Of a stretch of DNA of 64,000 nt, positions 29,266-39,752 are shown piece after piece. Location: NCBI RefSeq assembly GCF_900450995.1, contig NZ_UGHY01000002.1, positions 1,483,001 through 1,547,000 of the forward strand, given 5' to 3'. The notes below the pieces were generated by a model that worked only from the letters and a program-made list of their open reading frames with translations, was not told the origin of the DNA and searched no databases. This DNA is from Haemophilus parainfluenzae. GTDB taxonomy: Bacteria; Pseudomonadota; Gammaproteobacteria; Enterobacterales; Pasteurellaceae. The translations under genes were made by a program, and so were the position numbers. Each line of letters begins with the position of its first letter. Position 1 is the stretch's first letter.

Positions 29266-29979
29266 TTATTCTTCTAACTCACCACAGAAACGATAGCCTT
29301 CGCCATGTACGGTAGCTATAATTTCTGGGGTATTAGGATGATCTTCAAAATGTTTGCGAATTCGGCGAATTGTTACATCCACAGTTCGATCTTGTGGTTT
29401 TAATTCTCGCCCTGTCATTTTTAGCAATAATTCTTCGCGTGTTTGCAATTTCCCTGGGTTTTCACAGAAATGCAACATGGCACGAAATTCGCTACGCGGT
29501 AGTTTAAATTCAACGCCTTCAGGTGTGATTAAATTATGGCTATTTAAATCCAGTATCCAACCATTAAAACGATAGTTCTCACGTTGTAAATGGGTTTCTT
29601 TGCCATTTAGTGTCATGGTGCGATGCAATAAATTTCGTGCACGAATGGTGAGTTCTCTTGGGTTAAATGGCTTAGTGAGATAATCATCTGCCCCAATTTC
29701 CAAGCCTAAAATTTTATCGACTTCGTTATCTCGCCCAGTAAGGAAAATCAGTGGAATAGCTGTTTTTTCACGTAATTCACGACCTAGTAATAAACCATTT
29801 TTACCAGGTAAGTTGATATCTAATACAATGAGATTAACCGTTTCTGAGTTTAACTGACGATACATTTCCGCACCATCTTGTGCTTGTAATACCTCATAGC
29901 CCTCAGCTTCAAAAATTCCTTTTAACGTATTACGGGTTACCGCTTCATCTTCCACGATGAGAATTTTCGGGGTAGCCAT
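29266..29979 (-). CDS. arcA: Two-component response regulator ArcA
   Basis: 237 residues from ATG 29979 ([21 protein letters not shown]) with AGGAGCAACG upstream; the in-frame extension to 30012 is not supported. Receiver domain with phospho-acceptor Asp54 in [10 protein letters not shown] in LTKPFNP, and an OmpR-type winged helix ([14 protein letters not shown]...[15 protein letters not shown]). ArcA with ArcB controls respiratory genes according to oxygen. Divergent from dsbD. In H. influenzae arcA is also near dsbD and the alsT gene. Confidence 0.97.
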   Translation of the reverse strand: MATPKILIVEDEAVTRNTLKGIFEAEGYEVLQAQDGAEMYRQLNSETVNLIVLDINLPGKNGLLLGRELREKTAIPLIFLTGRDNEVDKILGLEIGADDYLTKPFNPRELTIRARNLLHRTMTLNGKETHLQRENYRFNGWILDLNSHNLITPEGVEFKLPRSEFRAMLHFCENPGKLQTREELLLKMTGRELKPQDRTVDVTIRRIRKHFEDHPNTPEIIATVHGEGYRFCGELEE

Positions 29980-30155
29980 TCGTTGCTCCTTGTTATCCTT
30001 TGTTATGGGCATATTTTATAATTGCAACATTGCTGTAACAACAGAAAAGTGCGGTCATTGTTTAAATTACATTTAATTTTATGATCTAAGTCATAAATTA
30101 TTAACATTCTTTTTATCTATGCTAGAATTTTAGTAGGAACAATAGTTGGGACTTT

Positions 30156-31925
30156 ATGATGAAGCGAATTCTTCTTTTTTTATTTTTTATTTTTACCGCA
30201 CTTTCCACTCAAGCTGGTCTTTTTGATAAGAAATCGGCTTTCTTACCTGTGGATGAAGCTTTTCAATTTTCAGCTGCGAAAAGCGATAATCAAGAAAATG
30301 TGATCGTCAATTGGTCAATTGCAGAAGGGTATTATCTCTATCAAGAGAAAATTTCCGTGAAACTTAACCAAGCGGAAACCTCATCCTTTGATGTGCCGAC
30401 ATTTTCTATTTTACCCGAAGATTATAACGATCCTTATTTTGGCTTAATGAAGATTTTCAAAAAGCCCGTGCAAGCTATTTTTAAAGCGAGTCAGCCTCCA
30501 TTAAAAGAAGAAGATGTGATTGAAATTGCTTACCAAGGTTGTACTGAGGGCTTTTGTTATCCGCCTGAAGTGAAAGAAATTAAAGTAGCCGATTTACCTA
30601 TCGCACAGGTCGCTAATACCGAAAAAACATCGGAAAAATCGACCGCACTTTCAGCACAACCCAAAGCAGAGCAAGACCGTTTAGCGGAAAGTTTATTTAA
30701 CAGCAAATATGCTGTATTTGGTTTCTTCTTGTTAGGATTAGGTTTGGCCTTTACCCCTTGTGTGTTGCCAATGCTACCACTGCTTTCAGCGATTGTGATT
30801 GGCCAAAATCAGCGTCCTAATATGTGGCGCGCTTTTGCATTAAGTTTTGTGTATGTGCAGGGGATGGCGCTGACTTATACCTTGCTAGGCTTGATTGTCG
30901 CCGCAATTGGTTTACCTTTCCAAGTGGCTTTGCAACATCCTTATGTGATGATTGGGTTATCCATCATCTTTGTCTTGTTAGCATTGTCGATGTTTGGCGT
31001 ATTTACCTTACAGCTCCCAAGCTCCTTACAAACAAAACTTTCTTTACTTAGCCAACAGCAAAAAGCCGGCGCTTTTGGTGGTGTGTTCTTAATGGGCATG
31101 ATTGCGGGACTTGTGGCTTCACCTTGCACATCAGCACCGCTTTCTGGCGCCTTGCTTTATGTGGCGCAGAGTGGTGATTTGTTTACAGGTGCGATCACGC
31201 TTTATTTGCTCGCGTTGGGCATGGGCGTACCGCTGATTTTAATCACTTTATTTGGGAATAAAATCCTGCCTAAATCAGGCATGTGGATGGAAACCGTCAA
31301 AAAGCTCTTTGGCTTTGTGATGCTCGCATTACCGGTATTCTTAATTTCTCGTATTTTGCCAGAGGAATGGACACCAAGATTATGGGCAATGCTCGGTACC
31401 GCATTTTTCATTTGGTTTGCGTTCCAAATGCCAAAAAATGGCACCGGTTGGGTATTCCGAATTCTCTTTTTAGTCGCGGCTATGATTAGTGTTAAACCGC
31501 TTCAAACTTGGGGTTGGGGTGAAACCTCAACACCAAGTGCGGTCGAAAATAAAGCAGTTTCCCATGTTGAATTTAAGAAAGTGAAAAGCGAAGCTGAATT
31601 GCAACAAGCACTTGCTGAAAATAACAAATCGCTTGTGATGCTCGATCTTTATGCAGATTGGTGTGTGGCTTGTAAAGAGTTTGAAAAAGAGACATTTAGC
31701 GATCCTAGTGTACAAAAAGCCTTTGGTGATATGTTGCTACTTCAGATTGATATGACAAAAAACTCCGAAGAAAACCGCGCTTTAATGACAAAATATAAAG
31801 TGCTAGGTTTGCCGACTATTTTATTCTTTAACCAAGATGGAAAAGAAATTGAAGGCAGTCGTGTTAACGGATTCATGCCAGCTGTTGAATTTTTACAATG
31901 GATTGAGAAAATCAGTAAAGCGTAA
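30156..31925 (+). CDS. dsbD: Thiol:disulfide interchange protein DsbD
   Basis: 589 residues. Signal peptide (IFTALSTQA cleavage region), periplasmic alpha domain with CTEGFCYPP Cys pair, eight membrane segments carrying TPCVLPM and ASPCTSAPL, and a C-terminal thioredoxin domain with WCVACKEFE. DsbD carries electrons from cytoplasmic thioredoxin to periplasmic substrates. Start may be either of two adjacent ATG (30156 or 30159). The periplasmic linker includes two USS-encoded stretches (about 30180-30190 and 30640). Confidence 0.96.
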   Translation: MMKRILLFLFFIFTALSTQAGLFDKKSAFLPVDEAFQFSAAKSDNQENVIVNWSIAEGYYLYQEKISVKLNQAETSSFDVPTFSILPEDYNDPYFGLMKIFKKPVQAIFKASQPPLKEEDVIEIAYQGCTEGFCYPPEVKEIKVADLPIAQVANTEKTSEKSTALSAQPKAEQDRLAESLFNSKYAVFGFFLLGLGLAFTPCVLPMLPLLSAIVIGQNQRPNMWRAFALSFVYVQGMALTYTLLGLIVAAIGLPFQVALQHPYVMIGLSIIFVLLALSMFGVFTLQLPSSLQTKLSLLSQQQKAGAFGGVFLMGMIAGLVASPCTSAPLSGALLYVAQSGDLFTGAITLYLLALGMGVPLILITLFGNKILPKSGMWMETVKKLFGFVMLALPVFLISRILPEEWTPRLWAMLGTAFFIWFAFQMPKNGTGWVFRILFLVAAMISVKPLQTWGWGETSTPSAVENKAVSHVEFKKVKSEAELQQALAENNKSLVMLDLYADWCVACKEFEKETFSDPSVQKAFGDMLLLQIDMTKNSEENRALMTKYKVLGLPTILFFNQDGKEIEGSRVNGFMPAVEFLQWIEKISKA

Positions 31926-32042
31926 GATTATTTCCTAATAGTAAAAAGTCCTTTTCGATTTGAGGTATTGTTTAGCTTTGAGTTAATCATTAATATACAC
32001 CCCGTTCTCAAATCACTTTTTATTTTTTATTAGGAAAACTTT

Positions 32043-32441
32043 ATGAAAAACTTAGAAAAATACTCTCCGTATGTTTTAGCTTTATTGCGTATCGTCGCTG
32101 CGTATATGTTTATCTTACACGGCACAGCGAAATTCTGGGAATTCCCAATTTCAATGACGGGTGGTAACGGCGCAGTAGGCGATCCAATGATGATTGTCGG
32201 TGGAGTAATCGAGATTGTCGGTTCAATCCTATTAATTTTAGGTTTATTTGTTCGCCCAGCGGCATTTATCCTTTCAGGTCAGATGGCTTATGCGTATTTC
32301 TTTATGCACGCTGCAGGTAAAGGAAATTTATTCTTCCCAATCGCGAACGGTGGTGAACTCGCTTTACTTTACTCTCTCGTGTTCTTCTATTTTGTGTTTG
32401 CTGGTGCTGGTGCATTTTCTTTAGATAACCGCAAACGTTAA
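32043..32441 (+). CDS. DoxX-family membrane protein
   Basis: 132 residues, four membrane segments, starting MKNLEKYSPYVLALLRIVAAYMFILHGTAKFW with the DoxX pattern of a first TM helix with LRI...HG. Function unknown; relatives act in redox or sulfur metabolism. Well-spaced AGGAAA site. It has its own terminator and lies between dsbD and purH. Confidence 0.85.
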   Translation: MKNLEKYSPYVLALLRIVAAYMFILHGTAKFWEFPISMTGGNGAVGDPMMIVGGVIEIVGSILLILGLFVRPAAFILSGQMAYAYFFMHAAGKGNLFFPIANGGELALLYSLVFFYFVFAGAGAFSLDNRKR

Positions 32442-32463
32442 TTAATCATCTTATTCATTTATT

Positions 32464-32487
32464 GCCCGCATTTTGCGGGCTTTTTTG
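32464..32487 (+). terminator. Terminator of the doxX-like gene
   Basis: GCCCGCA-TTT-TGCGGGC followed by T6 and more T. Confidence 0.93.
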
Positions 32488-32555
32488 TTTTTAAAATCGC
32501 TTAAATAAACCACCGCACTTTAAGTGCGCTTACCAGGAAAATTTTCTCTATATAA

Positions 32556-32577
32556 ACGCAAACGTTTGCGTTATAAT
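32556..32577 (+). promoter_or_regulatory. PurR operator overlapping the purHD promoter
   Basis: The perfect 16-base palindrome ACGCAAACGTTTGCGT (32556-32571) is the classical purine repressor operator. It abuts a perfect TATAAT (32572-32577), so a bound repressor would block RNA polymerase. No good -35 is visible, which suits a regulated promoter. It is 43 bases upstream of the purH start. Confidence 0.95.
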
Positions 32578-32619
32578 TCACCCCGCTTATTTTTAACCAT
32601 TTAATGAAAGGAAAATGTA

Positions 32620-34218
32620 ATGACAGATCGTCCAATTCGTCAGGCTTTACTGAGTGTTTCTGATAAAACCGGTATCGTAGAATTTGCTCAAGGCTTAGTA
32701 CAGCGTGGTGTAAAACTACTTTCCACAGGCGGTACCGCAAAATTATTGGAGCAACATGGTTTGCCGGTGACTGAAGTGTCTGATTATACGGGGTTCCCTG
32801 AAATGATGGACGGTCGTGTGAAAACCTTGCATCCAAAAGTGCATGGCGGGATTCTTGGTCGTCGTGGTACAGATGATGCCATCATGCAGCAACATGGTAT
32901 TGAAGGCATTGATATGGTCGTCGTGAATTTATATCCGTTTGCCGCCACCGTGGCTAAACCGGATTGCACCCTAGCTGATGCGGTTGAGAATATCGATATT
33001 GGTGGTCCAACCATGGTGCGTTCTGCAGCGAAAAACCATAAAGATGTGGCGATTGTAGTAAATAATGGTGATTTCAATGCAATTCTTGCGGAAATGGATA
33101 AACACCAAAACAGCTTAACACTTGAAACCCGTTTTGACCTTGCGATTAAAGCCTTTGAACATACCGCTCAATATGACTCCATGATTGCCAACTACTTTGG
33201 ACAAATGGTGAAACCGTACCATGTAGCTGAGGAAGAAGATGCGAATGCGAAGTGCGGTCAATTCCCACGGACTTTAAATCTTAACTTCGTTCGTAAACAA
33301 ACCATGCGTTACGGTGAAAATTCTCATCAAAATGCAGCCTTTTATGTTGATTTAAATGTGAAAGAGGCGAGTGTAGCTACAGCTCACCAACTACAAGGTA
33401 AAGCCTTGTCTTACAATAATATTGCTGATACTGATGCAGCACTTGAATGCGTGAAAGAATTTGATGAGCCGGCTTGTGTGATCGTTAAACATGCCAATCC
33501 ATGTGGCGTGGCTTTAGGAAAAGATATTTTAGAAGCCTATAATCGCGCTTATCAAACCGATCCAACTTCTGCATTTGGCGGCATTATTGCTTTCAACCGT
33601 GAATTAGACGAAAAAACCGCGAATGAAATTGTGGAACGCCAATTCGTTGAAGTGATTATTGCACCGAAAGTTTCTGCTGAAGCGCAAGAAGTGGTGAAAC
33701 GTAAGAAAAATGTTCGTTTGCTTGAATGTGGAGAATGGCAAGCGCGTACCCAACGTTTAGATTTCAAACGCGTGAACGGTGGCTTGTTGGTGCAAGATGC
33801 GGATTTAGGCATGGTAGGCTTGGATGATTTGAAAGTGGTCAGCAAACGTCAACCAACGGAACAAGAATTAAAAGACTTATTATTCTGCTGGAAAGTGGCG
33901 AAATTTGTGAAATCCAATGCCATTGTTTACGCCAAAGATAACCAAACCATCGGCATTGGTGCAGGTCAAATGAGCCGTGTATATTCGGCCAAAATTGCGG
34001 GTATTAAAGCACAGGACGAAGGCTTAACCGTAGCCGGTTGTGTAATGGCATCTGATGCTTTCTTCCCATTCCGTGACGGCATTGATGCAGCGGCGAAAGT
34101 AGGGATTCAATGTGTGATTCATCCAGGTGGCTCAATGCGCGATCAAGAAGTCATCGATGCAGCAGATGAACATAATATGGTGATGGTATTGACTGGAATG
34201 CGTCATTTTAGGCATTAA
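32620..34218 (+). CDS. purH: Bifunctional AICAR transformylase / IMP cyclohydrolase
   Basis: 532 residues. N-terminal MGS-like cyclohydrolase domain ([15 protein letters not shown]) and C-terminal transformylase domain ([14 protein letters not shown] with catalytic Lys-His). It catalyses the last two steps of IMP synthesis. GAAAGGAAAA precedes the ATG. First gene of a PurR-controlled purH-purD unit. One internal USS (about 33250). Confidence 0.97.
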   Translation: MTDRPIRQALLSVSDKTGIVEFAQGLVQRGVKLLSTGGTAKLLEQHGLPVTEVSDYTGFPEMMDGRVKTLHPKVHGGILGRRGTDDAIMQQHGIEGIDMVVVNLYPFAATVAKPDCTLADAVENIDIGGPTMVRSAAKNHKDVAIVVNNGDFNAILAEMDKHQNSLTLETRFDLAIKAFEHTAQYDSMIANYFGQMVKPYHVAEEEDANAKCGQFPRTLNLNFVRKQTMRYGENSHQNAAFYVDLNVKEASVATAHQLQGKALSYNNIADTDAALECVKEFDEPACVIVKHANPCGVALGKDILEAYNRAYQTDPTSAFGGIIAFNRELDEKTANEIVERQFVEVIIAPKVSAEAQEVVKRKKNVRLLECGEWQARTQRLDFKRVNGGLLVQDADLGMVGLDDLKVVSKRQPTEQELKDLLFCWKVAKFVKSNAIVYAKDNQTIGIGAGQMSRVYSAKIAGIKAQDEGLTVAGCVMASDAFFPFRDGIDAAAKVGIQCVIHPGGSMRDQEVIDAADEHNMVMVLTGMRHFRH

Positions 34219-34258
34219 TTTATGTCGTCACTTCGCTCAATGAGCGACTTATTCCTTC

Positions 34259-34279
34259 CCCCTCTTTGCTAAAGAGGGG
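34259..34279 (+). other. Hairpin between purH and purD
   Basis: CCCCTCTTT-GCT-AAAGAGGGG, a strong 9-bp stem without a T-run, in the 90-base gap. A second small palindrome TCGCTCA/TGAGCGA lies just upstream (34234-34248). Probably an mRNA stability or processing element. Confidence 0.55.
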
Positions 34280-34308
34280 ATTAAATTCAAAAAGATACAA
34301 GGAGCATT

Positions 34309-35595
34309 ATGAACATCCTCATCATCGGAAATGGCGGTCGTGAACACGCTCTGGCTTGGAAGGCGGCGCAATCTCCATTAGCGGATAAAATTTTCGTTGC
34401 ACCGGGCAATGCGGGGACAGCGTTAGAACAAAAAGTCGAGAACGTGAATATTGCTGCAACGGATATTCCTGCGTTGGTTAAATTTGCCCAAGATAATCAC
34501 ATTGGTTTAACGATCGTGGGGCCTGAAGCGCCACTTGTGATTGGGGTGGTGGATGCGTTTCGTGCAGTCGGTTTAAACATTTTCGGACCAATGCAAGCAG
34601 CTGCGCAATTGGAAGGTTCAAAAGCGTTTACCAAAGATTTTCTCGCTCGTCATAAAATCCCAACAGCGGAATATCAAAACTTCACCGAAGTTGAACCGGC
34701 ATTGGCGTACTTACGTGAAAAAGGTGCACCAATTGTCGTAAAAGCAGATGGTTTAGCGGCGGGCAAAGGCGTCATCGTGGCAATGACATTGCAAGAAGCG
34801 GAAGAGGCTGTGCGCGATATGCTTTCTGGCAATGCCTTCGGTAAAGCCGGCAGTCGGGTGGTCATTGAAGAATTTTTAGATGGCGAAGAAGCAAGTTTTA
34901 TCGTCATGGTGGATGGTAAAAACGTCGAACCTATGGCGACTAGTCAAGATCATAAACGTGTAGGCGAAAATGATACAGGATTAAATACTGGCGGTATGGG
35001 CGCGTATTCGCCTGCGCCAGTGGTGACACCAGAAATTCATGATCGCATTATGCGTGAAGTGATTTATCCAACAGTCAATGGCATGGCGGCAGAAGGCAAT
35101 GTTTACACCGGTTTTCTGTATGCCGGATTAATGATTATTCCAAATGGTCAGCCGAAAGTGATCGAATTTAACTGCCGTTTCGGTGATCCGGAAACCCAAC
35201 CGATTATGTTGCGTTTGGAATCGGATTTGGTGGATCTTTGTCTTAAGGCTTGTGATGGAAAATTGGACGAAGTGAAATCCCAATGGAACCCGAAGGCTTC
35301 TTTAGGTATCGTATTAGCAGCAGAAGGTTATCCGGGAGATTATCGCAAAGGCGATGAAATCAGCGGTTTGCCTCAAAGTGCGGTCGAAAATGAGAAAGTT
35401 TTCTTAGCGGGCGTTGCAGAGGAAGGCAAGTTAGTCACGAACGGTGGTCGCGTGCTTTGTGTTACTGCGTTAGGCGAAAGTGTATTTGAAGCGCAACAAA
35501 AAGCGCTAAAACTGGCTGAGCAAATTCAATGGTCTGGACGTTTTTATCGTCGAGATATTGGTTATCGTGCTGTTGAACGTGAGCAGCAAAAATAA
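34309..35595 (+). CDS. purD: Phosphoribosylamine-glycine ligase
   Basis: 428 residues. ATP-grasp enzyme joining phosphoribosylamine and glycine in purine synthesis. Start MNILIIGNGGREHALAWKA, ATP-grasp loop VVKADGLAAGKGV, and KVIEFNCRFGDPETQ metal site. ACAAGGAGC precedes the ATG. Its substrate glycine ties it to glyA downstream and the glycine-controlled symporter at 3.5 kb. Confidence 0.97.
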   Translation: MNILIIGNGGREHALAWKAAQSPLADKIFVAPGNAGTALEQKVENVNIAATDIPALVKFAQDNHIGLTIVGPEAPLVIGVVDAFRAVGLNIFGPMQAAAQLEGSKAFTKDFLARHKIPTAEYQNFTEVEPALAYLREKGAPIVVKADGLAAGKGVIVAMTLQEAEEAVRDMLSGNAFGKAGSRVVIEEFLDGEEASFIVMVDGKNVEPMATSQDHKRVGENDTGLNTGGMGAYSPAPVVTPEIHDRIMREVIYPTVNGMAAEGNVYTGFLYAGLMIIPNGQPKVIEFNCRFGDPETQPIMLRLESDLVDLCLKACDGKLDEVKSQWNPKASLGIVLAAEGYPGDYRKGDEISGLPQSAVENEKVFLAGVAEEGKLVTNGGRVLCVTALGESVFEAQQKALKLAEQIQWSGRFYRRDIGYRAVEREQQK

Positions 35596-35619
35596 CTACA
35601 TTAAATGTTAAGGTATCGC

Positions 35620-36843
35620 ATGGATTATAAAAATAAAGAATTATGTCGTATTCGCACAATAAGTTTTTTTCTAACATTACATAAAGATAAATCGCAATGG
35701 GAAAGCGCACTTTATTCGGTGAAACGTGATGTTGATTTGTTATTGCCTGCTGTGCAGAAAGCTGGTTATACCTTGCAATCGATTCGAGTCATTACCAATC
35801 CTTTTGGTGAATATTTGGATTTAACCAATTTGCAGACGGCAAAAGCAGATTTACAGTATTTAACGGAGTTATTGAATAAATTTAATGAAAGTGGAATTCG
35901 TATTCGATTTGCTATTGGTGCAGCTAGAAATACAGAGGAAATTGCTTTATTGCCTGAGTTAATCTCGGCTTATGGAGACTTGTGTAATGCTTGTGTCAAC
36001 GTGCCATTAGATGAAAATGGTGTGTTAGATAATGAACTCATTGAGCAATCTGTTTATGCCGTACAAAAAATTGCAAACATCACACCACGTGGTGAAGGTA
36101 ATTTTAACTTTACTGTCAATTTTAACTGTAAGCCATTTATTCCTTATTTCCCTGCCGGTTATCATCTAAGTCATTTGCCAAACAGTTTTGTCATTGGTTT
36201 AGAAACACCAGATTTATTAGTCGAAGTATTAAAATCTGTACCAAAGTATCCTCATAATCAATTTTATGCAGATTGCTATCAAGCTATGTCGCAGGCTCTG
36301 CAATATCATGTAGATGAAATACTAGATATGTTAAGTGCGGTCAAATTGTCGGGTGCATTTGAATTTGCAGGCATTGATAGTTCGGCGGCACCATCTAAAA
36401 ATTGTGCATCCATGACAAAAGTTTATGAATTAATGGGATTGCCATATTTTGCTGCGGCTGGTTCAGTAGAAGTTTCTGCTTTACTGACAAAAGTTTTTAA
36501 ATCAATCCAACACGTGCCATTGGTTGGGTTTTCTGGATTGATGTTGGCGGTGACAGAAGATTTAGGTTTAGCCGAAGGTACACAAAAACACTATTTTGAT
36601 ATCCGTGCTTTACTGACTTATAGTGCAGTATGTGGTATCGGTTTAGATACGGTTCCTGTGGCGGGAAATGCTAAGGCTGAAAGTATAGCGGCTATTATGC
36701 GTGATACGGGAACGATGGCATTTCGCTTAAATAAACCGCTAACTGTGCGTTTATTCCCAATTCCGAATAAGGTTGCAGGTGAAATATCCGAATTTGAGGG
36801 TGATGATTTATGTAACTGCCGTCTTTTACATATTCCAGATTAA
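35620..36843 (+). CDS. DUF711 (UPF0210-like) family protein
   Basis: 407 residues from ATG 35620 (MDYKNKELCRIRTISFF), chosen because TAAGG is well placed before it; an ATG 15 bases earlier is possible. Matches the DUF711 pattern: an alpha/beta protein with FEFAGIDSSAAPS and GFSGLMLAVTEDLGLAEG segments, a Ser/Thr-rich glycine loop arrangement seen in the family. Function unknown; structures of relatives resemble pyruvate-formate-lyase-like glycyl enzymes only loosely, so no role is assigned. It follows purD by 24 bases and may be cotranscribed. Confidence 0.8.
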   Translation: MDYKNKELCRIRTISFFLTLHKDKSQWESALYSVKRDVDLLLPAVQKAGYTLQSIRVITNPFGEYLDLTNLQTAKADLQYLTELLNKFNESGIRIRFAIGAARNTEEIALLPELISAYGDLCNACVNVPLDENGVLDNELIEQSVYAVQKIANITPRGEGNFNFTVNFNCKPFIPYFPAGYHLSHLPNSFVIGLETPDLLVEVLKSVPKYPHNQFYADCYQAMSQALQYHVDEILDMLSAVKLSGAFEFAGIDSSAAPSKNCASMTKVYELMGLPYFAAAGSVEVSALLTKVFKSIQHVPLVGFSGLMLAVTEDLGLAEGTQKHYFDIRALLTYSAVCGIGLDTVPVAGNAKAESIAAIMRDTGTMAFRLNKPLTVRLFPIPNKVAGEISEFEGDDLCNCRLLHIPD

Positions 36844-36906
36844 ATAAAATTTTTCCTACTTTGTACTGATGAATGTTATCTCTACTGTCAATAAAAGGAA
36901 TATCTC

Positions 36907-37476
36907 ATGAGAAAATTAATATTGGGTGGTCTTGTTGCTGTATTATTCTCAGGGTGTACGGTAGCTCATCAGCAAACTGAACAAGAACAAGCTTTAGTCG
37001 GCGATTGGATTTGCCATGTTAAGCCTGCGGCAAAAGCCCCTTTACCAGTCGAGCATTTTGATTACATCACCTATCGAGCAAATCAAACTGTGCTGATGCG
37101 TGGTATCTCTCAGATTGATACAAAAGAAGGCTGGATGCGTTATTTATTGCAAGCTAAAGCTAAATGGCAGGCGAATGATGACAAGTTAAGTTATGACTTT
37201 ACGGATCGCCTATTTAAAACCGCGCATTCACCACAAGTCGCGAAAATTATTGAACAATCTCCAGAATTTAAAGAGTATGATAAGGAACTTGTTTCACCTT
37301 GTAATAGTTGCGGTAATCATTTGGATATGAAGATTAAAATGAAAAGCCCAACCAGTATGACTAATTTTAATACTTATACGAAAGAGACCAGCCAATGTCG
37401 TAAACTGGGTGCAGGCGAGAAAACAAAAGAAGTTAAACTAATTGAGAAATTAGTGAAAGAAAAAGGCTCGATTTAG
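36907..37476 (+). CDS. Putative lipoprotein, function unknown
   Basis: 189 residues. Signal peptide with lipobox FSGC (MRKLILGGLVAVLFSGCTVA), so periplasm-facing lipoprotein. The mature part has a WICHVKPAAK segment, a SPCNSCGNHLD motif (Cys pair) and another Cys near residue 170 (SQCRKLG), suggesting a disulfide. No family recognised. AAAAGGAAT site precedes the ATG. Confidence 0.75.
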   Translation: MRKLILGGLVAVLFSGCTVAHQQTEQEQALVGDWICHVKPAAKAPLPVEHFDYITYRANQTVLMRGISQIDTKEGWMRYLLQAKAKWQANDDKLSYDFTDRLFKTAHSPQVAKIIEQSPEFKEYDKELVSPCNSCGNHLDMKIKMKSPTSMTNFNTYTKETSQCRKLGAGEKTKEVKLIEKLVKEKGSI

Positions 37477-37591
37477 ATAAATGAATGTTTTTCATTGTAA
37501 TAATGAAAAATATGATCGAAATTTTTGATTAAGTTTTTACTTGGAAACAGGTAAACTATACACAAATAATTCAAGCAACGAGGAAAACACA

Positions 37592-38854
37592 ATGTTTAAA
37601 AAAAGTATGAACATCGCTGATTACGATCCAGTTCTATGGCAAGCCATTCAGGACGAAAATCGTCGTCAAGAAGAGCATATCGAGCTTATCGCATCTGAAA
37701 ACTATGCGAGTCCACGCGTAATGGAAGCTCAAGGTTCACAATTCACTAATAAATACGCTGAAGGCTATCCAGGTAAACGTTATTACGGCGGTTGTGAGTA
37801 TACTGACATTGTGGAACAGTTAGCAATTGACCGTGCGAAAGAATTATTTGGTGCAGATTACGTGAATGTTCAACCGCACTCTGGTTCACAAGCTAATGCT
37901 GCGGTGTATGGTGCATTGATTAATGCGGGCGATACTATTTTAGGTATGGATTTGGCCCACGGTGGGCACTTAACTCACGGTGCAAAAGTAAGTTTCTCTG
38001 GCAAGATTTATAACTCAGTGCTTTATGGAATCACTGCGGATGGCTCAATTGATTATGAAGATGTTCGTCAAAAAGCATTAGAATGTAAACCAAAACTTAT
38101 CGTTGCTGGTTTCTCGGCTTATTCACAAGTTGTGGATTGGGCGAAAATGCGTGAAATCGCAGATGAAGTTGGTGCGTATTTATTTGTGGATATGGCGCAT
38201 GTAGCGGGATTAATTGCAGCGGGTTTATATCCAAATCCACTACCGCATGCACATGTTGTTACAACAACAACCCATAAAACATTGGGTGGTCCGCGTGGTG
38301 GTTTAATTCTTTCATCTTGTGGTGATGAAGAAATCTACAAAAAATTACAATCATCTGTATTCCCTGCAAATCAAGGTGGTCCATTAGTTCATATTATTGC
38401 GGCAAAAGCAGTTTGCTTTAAAGAAGCATTAGAGCCTCAATATAAAGAATACCAAGCAAATGTGTTGAGAAATGCAAAAGCAATGGTTGAAGTATTTAAA
38501 CAACGTGGTTATGACGTTGTGTCAAATGGTACTGAAAACCACTTGTTCTTAGTAAGTTTCATCAAACAAGGATTGACGGGTAAAGCAGCAGATGCAGCAT
38601 TAGGTAAAGCAAATATTACAGTGAATAAAAACGCTGTACCAAACGATCCGCAAAAACCATTTGTTACTTCAGGTATTCGTGTAGGTACACCATCTGTGAC
38701 TCGCCGTGGTTTCAATGAAAATGATGTGCGTGAATTAGCTGGCTGGATGTGTGATGTTTTAGATGCTTTAGGCAAAGAAAATGAAGAACAAGTGATTGCT
38801 GAAACTAAAGAAAAAGTATTAGCAATTTGTAAACGTCTTCCTGTTTACGCATAA
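37592..38854 (+). CDS. glyA: Serine hydroxymethyltransferase
   Basis: 420 residues from ATG 37592 ([19 protein letters not shown]) with a GAGGA site; the earlier in-frame start at 37541 is rejected. PLP-dependent: the PLP-binding Lys is in [15 protein letters not shown]. Converts serine and tetrahydrofolate to glycine and methylene-THF. Near purH and purD, which use its products. Usual length. Confidence 0.97.
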   Translation: MFKKSMNIADYDPVLWQAIQDENRRQEEHIELIASENYASPRVMEAQGSQFTNKYAEGYPGKRYYGGCEYTDIVEQLAIDRAKELFGADYVNVQPHSGSQANAAVYGALINAGDTILGMDLAHGGHLTHGAKVSFSGKIYNSVLYGITADGSIDYEDVRQKALECKPKLIVAGFSAYSQVVDWAKMREIADEVGAYLFVDMAHVAGLIAAGLYPNPLPHAHVVTTTTHKTLGGPRGGLILSSCGDEEIYKKLQSSVFPANQGGPLVHIIAAKAVCFKEALEPQYKEYQANVLRNAKAMVEVFKQRGYDVVSNGTENHLFLVSFIKQGLTGKAADAALGKANITVNKNAVPNDPQKPFVTSGIRVGTPSVTRRGFNENDVRELAGWMCDVLDALGKENEEQVIAETKEKVLAICKRLPVYA

Positions 38855-39129
38855 TGCTGATTCAGCTTTTATTTGTGATGTTAGCGGCGGTAAATATCGC
38901 CGCTTATTTTTTTATGTGGAAAGACAAAGTCCGCGCGGTTCGTCATGGCTGGCGAATTTCTGAAAATACTTTCTTTCTATTAAGCCTTCTTGGTGGGTTT
39001 ATTGGTGTTTATTGCGGGATGAAACGCTTTCGTCATAAAACAAAACACTTCAGTTTTAAATTTGTTGTTATTCTCAGTGCCTTTGTTTGGTTGATCTTAA
39101 TGCCTTATTGGTATTTCTTTCTTGAATAA
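38854..39129 (+). CDS. DUF1294 family small membrane protein
   Basis: 91 residues with three membrane segments and the DUF1294 motif WRISENTFFLLSLLGGFIGVYCGMKRFRHKTKHFSF. The start codon overlaps the glyA stop codon by one base, so the two are translationally coupled. Function unknown. A terminator follows. Confidence 0.85.
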   Translation: MLIQLLFVMLAAVNIAAYFFMWKDKVRAVRHGWRISENTFFLLSLLGGFIGVYCGMKRFRHKTKHFSFKFVVILSAFVWLILMPYWYFFLE

Positions 39130-39155
39130 TGTTGGCAGAATAACTTTCAGTAATA

Positions 39156-39186
39156 AAAAAGCCTAGAGGATCTCTCTAGGCTTTTT
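39156..39186. terminator. Bidirectional terminator between glyA-DUF1294 and dsbB
   Basis: AAAAAGCCTAGAG / CTCTAGGCTTTTT, 13-bp stem, 5-base loop, A- and T-run. Confidence 0.93.
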
Positions 39187-39200
39187 AGTATGCGATTAGA

Positions 39201-39734
39201 CTACTTAAAAATGAGGCGTCGATTTCGACTTTTCTTCACTTGCGAAAGTGTAATTAATCCCAACACAATGACATAGACAGCGAAAATAAATACCAACCAT
39301 TGCACCATCGTGATGCCGAAAAGTGACCATTGGCTTTCATTACAGCTACCAGTTGGATTGAACACCGCAGGTAGCCATTTATGGAATGGTAACGTTTCTG
39401 GAAAGTTTGGTATAAATTCACATTGTTTCCATGGCGCAGGGTTCATTTGTAAATCAAGGTGACGAATTGAGATCATTAATCCTTTGATTGCACTAAATAA
39501 ACCCACAATAAGAGCAAGAATGCGGACAATAAGTGAACTAGGGTCTAAGGCGCCGATAAGACCAGCGACGAATAAACCCACAACAGCTAAACGTTCATAA
39601 ACACAAAGTACGCAAGGTTGTAACCCCATACCATATTGAAAATAAAGTGCGGTCGATTCTAAGGCAAATGCAGTAAATGCCAAAAAGATCCATGCCGAAC
39701 GCTTAAGGGACAATTGCTTAAAAAAGTCGAGCAT
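39201..39734 (-). CDS. dsbB: Disulfide bond formation protein DsbB
   Basis: 177 residues, four membrane segments. First Cys pair CVLC (about residues 41-44); second pair in KQCEFIPNF and PTGSCNESQW. It re-oxidises DsbA with quinone. 18 bases after nhaB, the nhaB-dsbB order also found in E. coli. Confidence 0.95.
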   Translation of the reverse strand: MLDFFKQLSLKRSAWIFLAFTAFALESTALYFQYGMGLQPCVLCVYERLAVVGLFVAGLIGALDPSSLIVRILALIVGLFSAIKGLMISIRHLDLQMNPAPWKQCEFIPNFPETLPFHKWLPAVFNPTGSCNESQWSLFGITMVQWLVFIFAVYVIVLGLITLSQVKKSRNRRLIFK

Positions 39735-39752
39735 TCTCTCTCCTATGTTTTA

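Noticed and set aside
34234..34279. purH-purD gap palindromes as a possible operator or terminator
   Set aside because: The hairpin has no T-run and purD has no separate promoter; more likely an RNA processing or stability element, so listed only as a hairpin.
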